DNA of 54,516 nt. It comes from Streptomyces poriferorum (lineage in GTDB: Bacteria > Actinomycetota > Actinomycetes > Streptomycetales > Streptomycetaceae). Positions 44,377-53,037 of the stretch are shown here, one piece after another. Numbering within the stretch: the first letter of the stretch is position 1; the number at the start of each line of letters is the position of its first letter. The stretch spans positions 1-54,516 of the forward strand of contig NZ_JAELVH010000013.1 in the NCBI RefSeq assembly GCF_019399235.1. The letters are read 5' to 3'. The notes under the pieces are model-generated. The model saw nothing but the letters and a program-made list of their open reading frames with translations. It had not been told where the DNA came from and did no database searches. The translations under genes and the position numbers were made by a program.

Positions 44377-45051
44377 ATGGCGATCCGCGTGATGCTCGTC
44401 GACGACCAGGCGCTGCTGCGTACAGGCTTCCGGATGGTGCTCGCCGCGCAGCCGGACATGGAGGTCGTCGCCGAGGCCGGCGACGGCGCGGAGGCGATCG
44501 AGAACCTCCGCGCCACCGCCGTCGACGTGGTGCTCATGGATGTGCGGATGCCCCGGCTGGACGGGGTCGAGGCCACCCGCCGCATCTGCGCGCAGCCCGA
44601 TGCGCCCAAGGTGCTCATCCTGACGACGTTCGACCTCGACGAGTACGCCTTCTCGGGGCTGAAGGCAGGGGCCAGCGGCTTCATGCTCAAGGACGTGCCG
44701 CCCGGCGAACTGCTGGCCGCGATCCGTTCCGTGCACAGCGGCGATGCCGTCGTCGCCCCGTCCACCACCCGCCGGCTGCTCGACCGTTTCTCGCCGATGC
44801 TGCCCAGCAGCACGGCCGAGCCGCAGCACAAGGACGTCGCCAAGCTCACCGAACGCGAACGCGAGGTGATGCTGCTGGTCGCCCAGGGCCTGTCGAACGG
44901 CGAGATCGCGGGGCGGCTGGTGCTCTCCGAGGCGACCGTGAAGACGCATGTCGGCCGGATCCTGACCAAGCTGGGCCTGCGCGACCGGGTGCAGGTCGTG
45001 GTCCTCGCCTACGAGACCGGGCTGGTGCGCGCCGGAGGCGGGGCGGGCTGA
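44377..45051 (+). CDS. NarL/LuxR-family response regulator
   Basis: This 224-aa regulator has a receiver domain with the acidic pair DD (9-10), phosphoacceptor Asp55 (VVLMDVRMPRLDGVEAT) and the conserved Lys in SGFMLKDVPPGELLAAI. The LuxR-type HTH is LTEREREVMLLVAQGLSNGE, then LSEATVKTHVGRILTKL. The ATG at 44377 follows AGGAGA- and AGGGA-type purines. It pairs with the kinase upstream. A TmrB-like ATPase gene starts 3 bp downstream and may be co-transcribed. Targets are unknown. Confidence 0.94.
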   Translation: MAIRVMLVDDQALLRTGFRMVLAAQPDMEVVAEAGDGAEAIENLRATAVDVVLMDVRMPRLDGVEATRRICAQPDAPKVLILTTFDLDEYAFSGLKAGASGFMLKDVPPGELLAAIRSVHSGDAVVAPSTTRRLLDRFSPMLPSSTAEPQHKDVAKLTEREREVMLLVAQGLSNGEIAGRLVLSEATVKTHVGRILTKLGLRDRVQVVVLAYETGLVRAGGGAG

Positions 45052-45054
45052 CCG

Positions 45055-45663
45055 ATGGGCGCGCTCCTCTGGATCAACGGCCCGTTCGGCGGCGGAAAGA
45101 CACAGACGGCGTACGAGCTCCGGCGACGGCTGCCCGGAAGCGTGGTCTGCGATCCGGAGCACGTCGGCTTCGGACTGCACCGGACACTGCCGCCCGCGCT
45201 GCGCGGCGACTTCCAGGACCTGCCGGCCTGGCGGCAGGGGGTGCACGACATGCTCGCTCTCGCCCTGAGCGGGCATCCCGGCACGGTCATCGCCCCGATG
45301 ACCCTGGTCGACCCCGGCTACTTCGCGGAGATCGTCGGGCGGCTGCGCGAGGACGGGCGGACGGTGCATCACTTCGCCCTGCTCGCCGAGCGCGAGACGG
45401 TGCTGGGGCGGCTGCGGGAACGCGGCCTCGGGCGCGGACTCAAGCGTGAGAGCTTCGCCGTCGCGAAGCTGGACCACTGCCTGGAGCGGCTCGAAGCCCC
45501 GGAGTTCGCCGAGCAGATCCGGACCGACCGACTGACGGTCCCGCAGGTCGCCGACCGGATCGCCGCGTCGGCGGGCCTCACCCTGCTGCCGGACACGGAC
45601 AGCGCGCTGCGGCACCGGGTGCGGCGGGCCTGGACGGGGATCCGGCACATCCGGTTCGACTGA
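45055..45663 (+). CDS. TmrB-like P-loop ATP-binding protein (putative tunicamycin-type resistance)
   Basis: This 202-aa protein has the P-loop GPFGGGKT at 9-16 in LLWINGPFGGGKTQTAYELR. It follows the Bacillus subtilis TmrB pattern along its length: CDPEHVGFGLHRTL, PMTLVDPGYFAEIVGRLRED, then GRTVHHFALLAERETVLGRL and DHCLERL. TmrB gives tunicamycin resistance, probably by binding the drug at the membrane. Here no membrane segment is obvious. The start is 3 bp after the response-regulator stop, which suggests translational coupling. It may be an intrinsic resistance factor for a nucleoside antibiotic controlled by the two-component system. That is inference. Confidence 0.8.
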   Translation: MGALLWINGPFGGGKTQTAYELRRRLPGSVVCDPEHVGFGLHRTLPPALRGDFQDLPAWRQGVHDMLALALSGHPGTVIAPMTLVDPGYFAEIVGRLREDGRTVHHFALLAERETVLGRLRERGLGRGLKRESFAVAKLDHCLERLEAPEFAEQIRTDRLTVPQVADRIAASAGLTLLPDTDSALRHRVRRAWTGIRHIRFD

Positions 45664-45689
45664 GACGGGCGTCCGGCACCGCCCCGGGC

Positions 45690-46808
45690 TCAGCGCAGGA
45701 TCCCCTCCAGGAAGTCGCTGCCGAGCCGCGCCACCACGGTCAGGTCCAGCTGGTGCAGTACGTACCGGCCGCGGCGTCGCGTCGTGACCAGGCCCGCCTT
45801 CTTGAGGACGGTGAGATGGCGGGAGACCTCGGGGGCGGTGATCCCGTTCGTGTCGGCGAGTTCGCCGGTCGTGTACGGCGAGCGGGCGATGTTGCGGCAC
45901 AGACGCATCCGCAGCGGGTGGGCCAGGGCCTCCATGCGGAGCTGGAGCAGTTCCACCGAGGCGGGCGAGGGCAGCTCGGGCCGGTGCACGGGGTAGTGGA
46001 TCACCGGGCGCCAGCCCGGGGCGTGCAGCACCATCAGATGCGGCCAGCCGAGGCTGGTCGGGATGAGGGTGAGTCCGGCGCCGACGGCGGGGTCGGTGGC
46101 GTCGGTCGAGCCCTCGGTCAGCTTGTCGACGCTGATCCGCGCACCGTCCTCGTCGACGGAGAGGGCGGGCGAGACGGCCCGCACGGCCTCGGCGGTCCCC
46201 TTGTGCCGCAGCAGATCCGTCTTGTGCCGTGCGTCGGCCACCAGCGGGACCCGCACCCGCTGCCAGGTGTCCGCGAAGAACGCCTGGTCGCAGTCCTCGA
46301 AGAGGCGCCGGATCCAGCGGCGTACCGGGGCGGGGTCGGCCAGCAGCCGCTGGGTGAACTCCACCTGCTGCGGGCCGCGCGCCGCCGCCATGTCCAGGGC
46401 CCGGGCCCGCATGCCGGGATCGCGGAGCGGGGAGGCCGCGCCGGTCCCGTACAGGTTCGCGCAGGTGAACTCCAGGGCCGCGGACACGAACCGCTCGTCG
46501 TCCAGCCGGTCCAGGATGTCCAGGTCCTCGGCGAGGTCGGCGCCCGTCCTGCCGTTGCCGCCGATGACACCGGCGAAGGGCATGAAGATGTCCGAGAACG
46601 TGTTCCGCCACAGGAAGTCCGCTTCGTGCAGCCGGTCGGCCAGGTCCGGTTCCAGGGACGTGGTGGTGGCCGTCGCCCAGCCGTGCATCCCGGGGTGGTG
46701 CCCCGGCTCGGAGAGCGCGTGCAGGGCGACCCCCAGCTCGACGAGGGGCGAGGTCTCGAAGACGACGTGCCGGGGGTCGAGGCCCGCGATGCCGATGGTT
46801 ACGCTCAC
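45690..46808 (-). CDS. DUF5937 / ArsR-type winged-helix transcriptional regulator
   Basis: This 372-aa regulator has an N-terminal domain of about 250 residues (DPRHVVFETSPLVELGVALH, DUF5937). A C-terminal ArsR-type winged helix follows: LAHPLRMRLCRNIARSPYTT, then NGITAPEVSRHLTVLKKAGL and TTRRRGRYVLHQL. Its target and ligand are not known. The GTG at 46808 lies within an inverted repeat that could fold over the start codon. A second, longer palindrome at 46846-46870 is the probable operator. It follows the threonine-aldolase-like gene on the same strand (80-bp gap). Confidence 0.86.
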   Translation of the reverse strand: MSVTIGIAGLDPRHVVFETSPLVELGVALHALSEPGHHPGMHGWATATTTSLEPDLADRLHEADFLWRNTFSDIFMPFAGVIGGNGRTGADLAEDLDILDRLDDERFVSAALEFTCANLYGTGAASPLRDPGMRARALDMAAARGPQQVEFTQRLLADPAPVRRWIRRLFEDCDQAFFADTWQRVRVPLVADARHKTDLLRHKGTAEAVRAVSPALSVDEDGARISVDKLTEGSTDATDPAVGAGLTLIPTSLGWPHLMVLHAPGWRPVIHYPVHRPELPSPASVELLQLRMEALAHPLRMRLCRNIARSPYTTGELADTNGITAPEVSRHLTVLKKAGLVTTRRRGRYVLHQLDLTVVARLGSDFLEGILR

Positions 46809-46831
46809 CCGTCCATGGTGCGGGGTGAGCG
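46802..46831 (-). promoter_or_regulatory. Inverted repeat over the DUF5937 start codon
   Basis: Arms CGCTCACCC (46802-46810) and GGGTGAGCG (46823-46831) match perfectly, with a 12-nt loop. In the mRNA the GTG start (46808-46806) would be paired, which could limit translation. Confidence 0.5.
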
Positions 46832-46845
46832 GGACGGTCCGGACC

Positions 46846-46870
46846 CCGATTGACGGCCGGCGTCAATCGG
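46846..46870. promoter_or_regulatory. 25-bp palindrome, putative DUF5937 operator
   Basis: CCGATTGACG (46846-46855) and CGTCAATCGG (46861-46870) are perfect 10-bp arms around a 5-nt centre. It lies 38 bp upstream of the regulator start. The TTGAC...GTCAA core suits a dimeric winged-helix protein. It could also act as a hairpin terminator for the upstream aldolase-like gene. Confidence 0.55.
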
Positions 46871-46888
46871 CGGCCCGCCGGGCGTGCC

Positions 46889-48106
46889 TCACTGCTCCCG
46901 CGCCACCCGCTCCAGGAACTCCGCCGCCGCCGCGCGGACGTCGGCGGCCGTCCACTCCAGCCCCGCCTCCGACACCGTGACCTCGGTGAACGACACCCCG
47001 GGCGGGCCCGTGGCAGCCGGGTGCCACAGGCGGAAGAGGGCCACGCCCGTCTCCTCCACCTGGCGCAGCGACGCCTCCTCCAGCACGTCCGCCGGGTAGG
47101 GCAGCCAGACCTGGAACTGGTGGGTGTGCGGTGGTTCCGGATGCACCCGGAACCACCCGGCACCGGCCTCGGTGAACCCCTCGGCCAGTGCCGCCGCGAC
47201 CACCTTCGCCTGGGCCACGTACGACGGCAGCTTCGGCAGCTCCCGGTCCAGGCCGATCAGCGCGGCGATGGCCGCCGGGTACTGCTGGAAGAGCTGGCCG
47301 CCGTACCGGTGCCGCCAGGTCCGGGCCTCCTCGATCAGCGAGGCGGAGCCTGCGAGCGCCGCCCCGGAGATTCCGCCGAGGGTCTTGTAGAACGACACGT
47401 ACACACTGTCGGCGAGCGCCGCGATCTCCGGCAGTTCCCGCCCGAAGCGGTCGGCGCACTCCCACAGCCGCGCCCCGTCGAAGTGGACGACCGCGTCGCG
47501 TTCGCGTGCCGCCGCCACCACGGCCTCCAGCTCCTCCCACGTGGGCAGGACGAAGCCCGCGTCGCGCAGCGGCAGCTCCAGCATCAGGGTGCCGAACGGC
47601 TCGGCGAAGTCGCGGATCTCGTCCGCCGTGGGCAGCCGTGGCTCGTTCGTCGGGTGGACCGTACGCAGCCCGCTGACCGAGGACAGGGCGCCGCGCTCGT
47701 GCACCTCGGGGTGGGCGAGCGGGTGCAGGGCCACCGCCGGGTTGCCGGTGCGCCCGGCCCAGCAGCGCAGCGCGACCTGCTGCGCCATCGTCCCGGTCGG
47801 GAAGAACGCGGCGGCCTCGGTGCCCAGCAGTCCGGCGATCCGCCGCTCCAGCTCGGCGACGACGCCGTTGCCGTAGATGTCGGCGGGCCGGTCGAGATCG
47901 GTGACCGTGGCCGCGCCCGCCGTCAGCGACGCCAGCTGTTCGCCGAGCGGGCGGTCCAGCGGCGACCGGGACAGGAGCCTTCGGGCCTGCCGCCACGCGG
48001 CGGTGCGGCGCAGCCGCTGCGGGTCGGGCTCCTCGTCCCCGTATCCGCGGGGGGTCCGCGGCCCGTCCGTCGCCTCGTCGTGCACCTGCTCGTCTCTGTC
48101 TGCCAT
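46889..48106 (-). CDS. Threonine aldolase family / beta-eliminating lyase-like PLP enzyme
   Basis: This 405-aa fold-type I PLP enzyme has FFPTGTMAQQVALRCWAGRT, the His-rich loop HPLAHPEVHERGAL, VVHFDGARLWECADRFGREL with the PLP Asp, and VYVSFYKTLGGISGAALAGS with the Schiff-base Lys. Low-specificity threonine aldolases cleave threonine to glycine and acetaldehyde. The protein is longer than the typical 340-aa enzyme because of an N-terminal Arg/Asp-rich extension (about 60 residues) and an extended C-terminus. The ATG at 48106 is preferred; earlier in-frame codons overlap the palindrome at 48177. The substrate is therefore uncertain. Confidence 0.85.
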   Translation of the reverse strand: MADRDEQVHDEATDGPRTPRGYGDEEPDPQRLRRTAAWRQARRLLSRSPLDRPLGEQLASLTAGAATVTDLDRPADIYGNGVVAELERRIAGLLGTEAAAFFPTGTMAQQVALRCWAGRTGNPAVALHPLAHPEVHERGALSSVSGLRTVHPTNEPRLPTADEIRDFAEPFGTLMLELPLRDAGFVLPTWEELEAVVAAARERDAVVHFDGARLWECADRFGRELPEIAALADSVYVSFYKTLGGISGAALAGSASLIEEARTWRHRYGGQLFQQYPAAIAALIGLDRELPKLPSYVAQAKVVAAALAEGFTEAGAGWFRVHPEPPHTHQFQVWLPYPADVLEEASLRQVEETGVALFRLWHPAATGPPGVSFTEVTVSEAGLEWTAADVRAAAAEFLERVAREQ

Positions 48107-48176
48107 GGGACGATCATCACGCAGAACGCAGCCCCTGCCCACAGGATATGGACGCCGCGTCCCGCCGTGGCCGGGA

Positions 48177-48197
48177 CTGTCCACAGCCTGTGGACAG
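48177..48197. promoter_or_regulatory. DnaA-box-like perfect palindrome
   Basis: CTGTCCACAG, a central C, and CTGTGGACAG form a perfect 21-bp palindrome. Each arm is one mismatch from the DnaA box TTGTCCACA. It lies between the divergent aldolase-like gene and the DUF2520-panC-nad operon, with a further CCCACAG half-site near 48138-48144. Confidence 0.5.
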
Positions 48198-48282
48198 CCG
48201 GAGGTCCGGGCGATGTGCTGGCGTAGCATGCAGAGGAATCGTCCGGTACCCCCCGCGGACTGGAACGGAAGGCCACCGCCGA

Positions 48283-49239
48283 GTGAATACAATGAATCCC
48301 CAGGAGCCCCTCGACGCGAGGGACCGTCCCGCCCGGCTCACCGTCGGCGTCGTGGGCGCGGGCCGCGTCGGCCCCGCTCTCGCCGCCTCCCTGGCGCTGG
48401 CCGGGCACCGCCCGGTCGCCGTGTCGGGCGTCTCCGACGCCTCGGTGCGCCGCGCCGCCACCCTGCTTCCCGATGTCCCGCTGGTACCGCCCGCCGAGGT
48501 CCTCGCGCGCGCGGAACTGGTCCTGCTGACGGTCCCCGACGACGCCCTGCCGGGGCTCGTCGAGGGCCTCGCCGAGACCGGTGCGGTCCGCCCCGGCCAG
48601 CTGATCGTCCACACCTCGGGGCGGTACGGGACGAAGGTGCTGGATCCCGCGCTGCGGGCCGGCGCCCTGCCGTTGGCCCTGCACCCGGCGATGACGTTCA
48701 CCGGCACCTCCGTGGACGTCCAGCGGCTGGCCGGCTGCTCCTTCGGGGTCACCGCCCCCGAGCAGCTGCGGCTCGCCGCCGAGGCGCTGGTCATCGAGAT
48801 GGGCGGCGAGCCCGAGTGGATCGCCGAGGAGTCCCGCCCGCTCTACCACGCGGCGCTCGCCCTCGGCGCGAACCACCTGGTCACCCTGGTCGCCCAGTCG
48901 ATGGAGCTGCTGCGCACGGCGGGGGTCACCGCCCCCGACCGGATGCTCGGCCCGCTCCTCGGCGCCGCCCTGGACAACGCCCTGCGCTCCGGTGACGCCG
49001 CCCTGACCGGCCCGGTCGCCCGCGGCGACGCGGGCACGGTCGCCGCGCACATCGGCGAGCTGCGCACCCACGCCCCGCGGACGGTGGCCGGTTACGTCGC
49101 GATGGCCCGCGCCACCGCCGACCGCGCGCTCTCCCACGGCATGCTCAAGCCGGAGCTGGCCGAGGACCTGCTCGACGTCCTGGCCGACGGCTCGGGCGCC
49201 CCCGGCAGCGCCGGAACCGGACCGGAGGAGTCCCGATGA
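48283..49239 (+). CDS. Rossmann-like/DUF2520 dehydrogenase-like protein (candidate ketopantoate reductase)
   Basis: This 318-aa protein has an N-terminal NAD(P)-binding motif [21 protein letters not shown] helical C-terminal DUF2520 domain contains [20 protein letters not shown], then [20 protein letters not shown]. The fold is that of 6-phosphogluconate dehydrogenase/ketopantoate reductase relatives. Its stop overlaps the panC start (ATGA). I recall that the alternative ketopantoate reductase PanG is of this general type, so it may supply pantoate to PanC, but this is unproven. The GTG at 48283 has GGAAGG 10 nt upstream; the ATG at 48292 is the alternative. Confidence 0.85.
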   Translation: MNTMNPQEPLDARDRPARLTVGVVGAGRVGPALAASLALAGHRPVAVSGVSDASVRRAATLLPDVPLVPPAEVLARAELVLLTVPDDALPGLVEGLAETGAVRPGQLIVHTSGRYGTKVLDPALRAGALPLALHPAMTFTGTSVDVQRLAGCSFGVTAPEQLRLAAEALVIEMGGEPEWIAEESRPLYHAALALGANHLVTLVAQSMELLRTAGVTAPDRMLGPLLGAALDNALRSGDAALTGPVARGDAGTVAAHIGELRTHAPRTVAGYVAMARATADRALSHGMLKPELAEDLLDVLADGSGAPGSAGTGPEESR

Positions 49240-50252
49240 CCGCATCCGCCGCCACGCTGCTGCGTACCGCCGCCGAACTGGCGGGTTACGCCCCCGAAGG
49301 GGACCGGGCCGAGCGTGCCGTCGTCATGACGATGGGCGCCCTGCACGAGGGGCACGCCTCCCTTATCCAAACCGCGCGTGCGGTTGTCGGAGCGGGCGGC
49401 CAGGTCGTCGTCACCGTCTTCGTCAACCCGCTCCAGTTCGGTGAGAGCGCCGACCTGGACCGCTACCCGCGCACCCTGGACGCGGATCTCGCCGTGGCCG
49501 GCGGGGCCGGCGCCGACGTGGTCTTCGCGCCGTCCGTCGACGAGGTCTACCCCGGCGGCGAACCCCAGGTCCGGATCTCCGCGGGCCCGATGGGCGAGCG
49601 ACTCGAAGGCGCCTCCCGCCCCGGACACTTCGACGGCATGCTCACGGTCGTCGCCAAGCTGCTCCACCTGACCCGCCCCGATGTCGCGTTCTTCGGGCAG
49701 AAGGACGCCCAGCAGCTGGCGCTGATCCGCCGCATGGTGCGCGATCTGAACTTCCCCGTGGAGATCGTGGGCGTGGAGACGGCCCGGGAGGCCGACGGCC
49801 TCGCGCTCTCCAGCCGCAACCGCTTCCTCGACGCGTACGAGCGCCACACCGCGCTCGCCCTGTCACGGGCCCTGTTCGCGGCCCGTGACCGGCTCGCCGC
49901 CCAGCAGGCGCTGCACGCCCGCGCGCAGACGACGGGTGCGACGGAGGGCCGGGCCGCCGGGCTCAACCGGCTCGGCGAGGCCAGGCTGGCGGCCGACGCC
50001 CAGGCCGTCGCCCGGGCGAGGCCGGACGGGGGACCCGCCGCCGTGCGCGCCGCAGCCCGCGCGATCCTGGAAGACGCGTCGGCCGAGCAGCCTCCGCTCG
50101 CCCTCGACTATCTGGCACTCGTGGACCCGGCGGACTTCACAGAGATCCCCGACGACCGCACCGCGGGCGACGCGATCCTCGCCGTCGCCGCACGGGTGGG
50201 CACCACCCGCCTCATCGACAACATCCCGCTGACCTTCGGAGCCACCGCGTGA
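49236..50252 (+). CDS. panC: Pantothenate synthetase
   Basis: This 338-aa ligase joins pantoate and beta-alanine with ATP. Motifs are [20 protein letters not shown] (HIGH-like), [40 protein letters not shown] and [13 protein letters not shown] (KMSKS-like). An Ala/Arg-rich segment at about 205-255 makes it longer than E. coli PanC (283 aa). It overlaps the DUF2520 gene (ATGA) and the nadB start (GTGA). No panB or panD is in the window. Confidence 0.96.
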   Translation: MTASAATLLRTAAELAGYAPEGDRAERAVVMTMGALHEGHASLIQTARAVVGAGGQVVVTVFVNPLQFGESADLDRYPRTLDADLAVAGGAGADVVFAPSVDEVYPGGEPQVRISAGPMGERLEGASRPGHFDGMLTVVAKLLHLTRPDVAFFGQKDAQQLALIRRMVRDLNFPVEIVGVETAREADGLALSSRNRFLDAYERHTALALSRALFAARDRLAAQQALHARAQTTGATEGRAAGLNRLGEARLAADAQAVARARPDGGPAAVRAAARAILEDASAEQPPLALDYLALVDPADFTEIPDDRTAGDAILAVAARVGTTRLIDNIPLTFGATA

Positions 50253-51991
50253 CCGGAATACGGCTGACCGCCCCCGCCCCTGGCTGGTCCATCGACGCCG
50301 ACGTCGTGGTGGTCGGCTCCGGTGTGGCCGGACTCACCACCGCGCTGCGCTGCGCCGCCGCGGGCCTCTCCACCGTCGTCGTCACCAAGGCCCGCCTCGA
50401 CGACGGCTCCACCCGCTGGGCCCAGGGCGGCGTCGCCGCCGCCCTGGGAGAGGGGGACACTCCGGAACAGCATCTGGACGACACCCTGGTCGCGGGCGCC
50501 GGCCTGTGCGACGAGGCGGCGGTCCGCACCCTCGTCACCGAGGGCCCCGACGCCGTACGCCGGCTGATCGGCACCGGCGCCCACTTCGACACCGCGGACG
50601 ACGGCACCATCGCGCTGGGCCGCGAGGGCGGCCACCACCGCCGTCGCATCGCCCACGCGGGCGGCGACGCGACGGGCGCGGAGATCTCCCGCGCCCTGGT
50701 CGAAGCGGTCCGCGAAGCCGCCCTGCACACCGTCGAGAACGCCCTCGTGCTCGACCTGCTCACCGACGCCGAAGGCCGCACCGCGGGCGTCACCCTGCAC
50801 GTCATGGGCGAGGGCCAGCACGACGGGGTCGGCGCGGTCCACGCCCCCGCGGTCATCCTCGCCACCGGCGGCATGGGCCAGGTCTTCTCCGCCACCACCA
50901 ATCCGCCGGTCGCCACCGGCGACGGCGTGGCACTCGCGCTGCGGGCGGGCGCGGAGGTCTCGGACCTCGAATTCGTCCAGTTCCACCCCACGGTCCTCTT
51001 CCTCGGCGCCGGTGCCGAGGGCCAGCAGCCGCTCGTCTCGGAAGCGGTACGGGGCGAGGGCGCCCATCTCGTCGACGCACACGGCACGCGCTTCATGCTC
51101 GGGCAGCACGAGCTGGCCGAGCTCGCCCCGCGCGACATCGTCGCCAAGGCCATCACCCGCCAGATGCAGCTGCACGGCACCGAGCACATGTACCTCGACG
51201 CCCGCCACTTCGGCGCCAAGATGTGGGAGCAGCACTTCCCCACCATCCTGGCGGCCTGCCGGACCCATGGCATCGACCCGGTCACCGAGCCGATCCCGGT
51301 CGCCCCGGCCGCGCACCACGCCTCCGGCGGCATCCGCACCGACCTGCGGGGACGTACGACCGTGCCCGGTCTGTACGCCTGCGGCGAGGTCGCCTGCACC
51401 GGGGTGCACGGCGCGAACCGGCTGGCGTCCAACTCGCTCCTGGAAGGCCTCGTCTTCGCCGAGCGCATCGCGGCCGACATCGTCGCCGACCGGCCCCGGT
51501 CCGCCGCCGCCACCGTCGCCGTCGCCGACGACCCCGCGCCCTCCCCGCTGCTGCCTCCCGAGGCCCGGAGCACGATCCAGCGCATCATGACCCGCGGTGC
51601 CGGCGTCGTGCGTTCCGCCGACAGCCTCGCCCGGGCCGCCGAGGAGCTGGAGGACCTGCACCGCAGCGCGTTCCTGAAGGCCGGGGCCGCCGAGCCGAAG
51701 GACGCGGTGCCCGGGGTCGAGGCCTGGGAGGTCACCAACCTGCTCCTCGTCTCCCGGGTCCTGGTCGCCGCCGCCCGGCAGCGCGAGGAGACCCGCGGCT
51801 GCCACTGGCGCGAGGACCGGCCCGAGCGCGACGACGAGAACTGGCGCCGCCACCTCGTCGTGAGGCTCACCCCGGACCGGCAGCTCGTCCTCCGTCGGAC
51901 GGATACCGAGGCGTTCGGGCCCGTACAGCCGTCCGGGGCAGCAGACTGCGCAGCGACAGGCACCACCCACCCCACTCCCGAGGAGCCGTAA
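50249..51991 (+). CDS. nadB: L-aspartate oxidase
   Basis: This 580-aa FAD enzyme oxidises aspartate to iminoaspartate for NAD synthesis. The FAD motif is [20 protein letters not shown], then [60 protein letters not shown] and [20 protein letters not shown]. The GTG start overlaps the panC stop (GTGA). Quinolinate synthase (nadA), which should use its product, is not in this operon and must lie elsewhere. The C-terminal 60 residues after [15 protein letters not shown] are variable. Confidence 0.96.
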   Translation: MTGIRLTAPAPGWSIDADVVVVGSGVAGLTTALRCAAAGLSTVVVTKARLDDGSTRWAQGGVAAALGEGDTPEQHLDDTLVAGAGLCDEAAVRTLVTEGPDAVRRLIGTGAHFDTADDGTIALGREGGHHRRRIAHAGGDATGAEISRALVEAVREAALHTVENALVLDLLTDAEGRTAGVTLHVMGEGQHDGVGAVHAPAVILATGGMGQVFSATTNPPVATGDGVALALRAGAEVSDLEFVQFHPTVLFLGAGAEGQQPLVSEAVRGEGAHLVDAHGTRFMLGQHELAELAPRDIVAKAITRQMQLHGTEHMYLDARHFGAKMWEQHFPTILAACRTHGIDPVTEPIPVAPAAHHASGGIRTDLRGRTTVPGLYACGEVACTGVHGANRLASNSLLEGLVFAERIAADIVADRPRSAAATVAVADDPAPSPLLPPEARSTIQRIMTRGAGVVRSADSLARAAEELEDLHRSAFLKAGAAEPKDAVPGVEAWEVTNLLLVSRVLVAAARQREETRGCHWREDRPERDDENWRRHLVVRLTPDRQLVLRRTDTEAFGPVQPSGAADCAATGTTHPTPEEP

Positions 51992-51993
51992 CC

Positions 51994-53037
51994 GTGAGCA
52001 CGCCCGAAGAGAATCCGCGCCCCACACCCGTGGACGTACCGCTGATCCAGATCGGCGCGCCCGCATCCGCCGCGGGCGGCTGCGGTGACGGCTGCGGCTG
52101 TGGCGGGGAGGACGGCTACGACCTGGACGCCCTGGAGTGCGGCCTGGACCCCGCGCTCGCACAGCTCCTCGCCGACGCCGGCCTGGACCCGGTCACCGTC
52201 GAGGACGTCGCGCACGTCGCCATCGAGGAGGACCTCGACGGCGGAGTGGACGTCACGACCGTCGCCACCGTCCCCGAGGACGCGGTGGCCACCGGTGACT
52301 TCACCGCCCGTGAGGCAGGCGTCGTGGCCGGTCTGCGGGTCGCCGAGGCCGTGCTCTCCATCGTCTGTACGGACGAGTTCGAGGTCGAGCGGCACGTCGA
52401 GGACGGCGACCGCGTCGCCCCCGGCCAGAAGCTGCTGACCGTCACCACCCGCACCCGTGACCTGCTCACCGGGGAGCGCAGCGCGCTCAACCTGCTGTGC
52501 CGGCTCTCCGGCATCGCCACCGCCACCCGCGCCTGGGCCGACGTGCTGGAGGGCACGAAGGCCGAGGTCCGCGACACCCGCAAGACGACTCCGGGCCTGC
52601 GCGCCCTGGAGAAGTACGCGGTGCGCTGCGGCGGCGGCGTCAACCACCGCATGTCGCTGTCCGACGCCGCACTGGTCAAGGACAACCACGTGATCGCGGC
52701 GGGCGGGGTCGCCGAGGCGTTCAAGCGGGTCAGGGAGGAGTTCCCGGACCTTGCGATCGAGGTCGAGGTCGACACGATGGAGCAGGTCACCGAGGTCCTG
52801 GACGCCGGTGCCGATCTGATCCTGCTGGACAACTTCACCCCGTCGCAGACCGCCGAAGCGGTCGAGCTGGTCGGCGGCCGCGCGATCCTGGAGTCCTCGG
52901 GCCGGCTGTCCCTGGAATCCGCCCGCGCTTACGCGGAGGCCGGTGTGGACTACCTGGCCGTCGGCGCGCTCACCCACTCCTCGCCGATCCTCGATATCGG
53001 CCTGGACTTCCGCGACACCGACGGGGCCGGCGTCTGA
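51994..53037 (+). CDS. nadC: Nicotinate-nucleotide pyrophosphorylase (carboxylating)
   Basis: This 347-aa enzyme converts quinolinate and PRPP to nicotinate mononucleotide. Motifs are EDLDGGVDVTTVATVPEDAV, ERSALNLLCRLSGIATATRA, DTRKTTPGLRALEKYAVRCG, GGVNHRMSLSDAALVKDNH and the C-terminal barrel AILESSGRLSLESARAYAEA. The N-terminal 50 residues are extra relative to E. coli NadC and hold a Cys-rich patch, GGCGDGCGCGGEDG, that may bind metal. The GTG at 51994 is 2 bp after nadB, with GGAG about 10 nt upstream. Its stop overlaps the coaX start (TGATG). Confidence 0.95.
   Translation: MSTPEENPRPTPVDVPLIQIGAPASAAGGCGDGCGCGGEDGYDLDALECGLDPALAQLLADAGLDPVTVEDVAHVAIEEDLDGGVDVTTVATVPEDAVATGDFTAREAGVVAGLRVAEAVLSIVCTDEFEVERHVEDGDRVAPGQKLLTVTTRTRDLLTGERSALNLLCRLSGIATATRAWADVLEGTKAEVRDTRKTTPGLRALEKYAVRCGGGVNHRMSLSDAALVKDNHVIAAGGVAEAFKRVREEFPDLAIEVEVDTMEQVTEVLDAGADLILLDNFTPSQTAEAVELVGGRAILESSGRLSLESARAYAEAGVDYLAVGALTHSSPILDIGLDFRDTDGAGV

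Noticed and set aside
50108..52977. Large minus-strand proteins across the nadB-nadC genes
   Set aside because: They are antisense to clear nadB and nadC motifs and have no recognisable domain.
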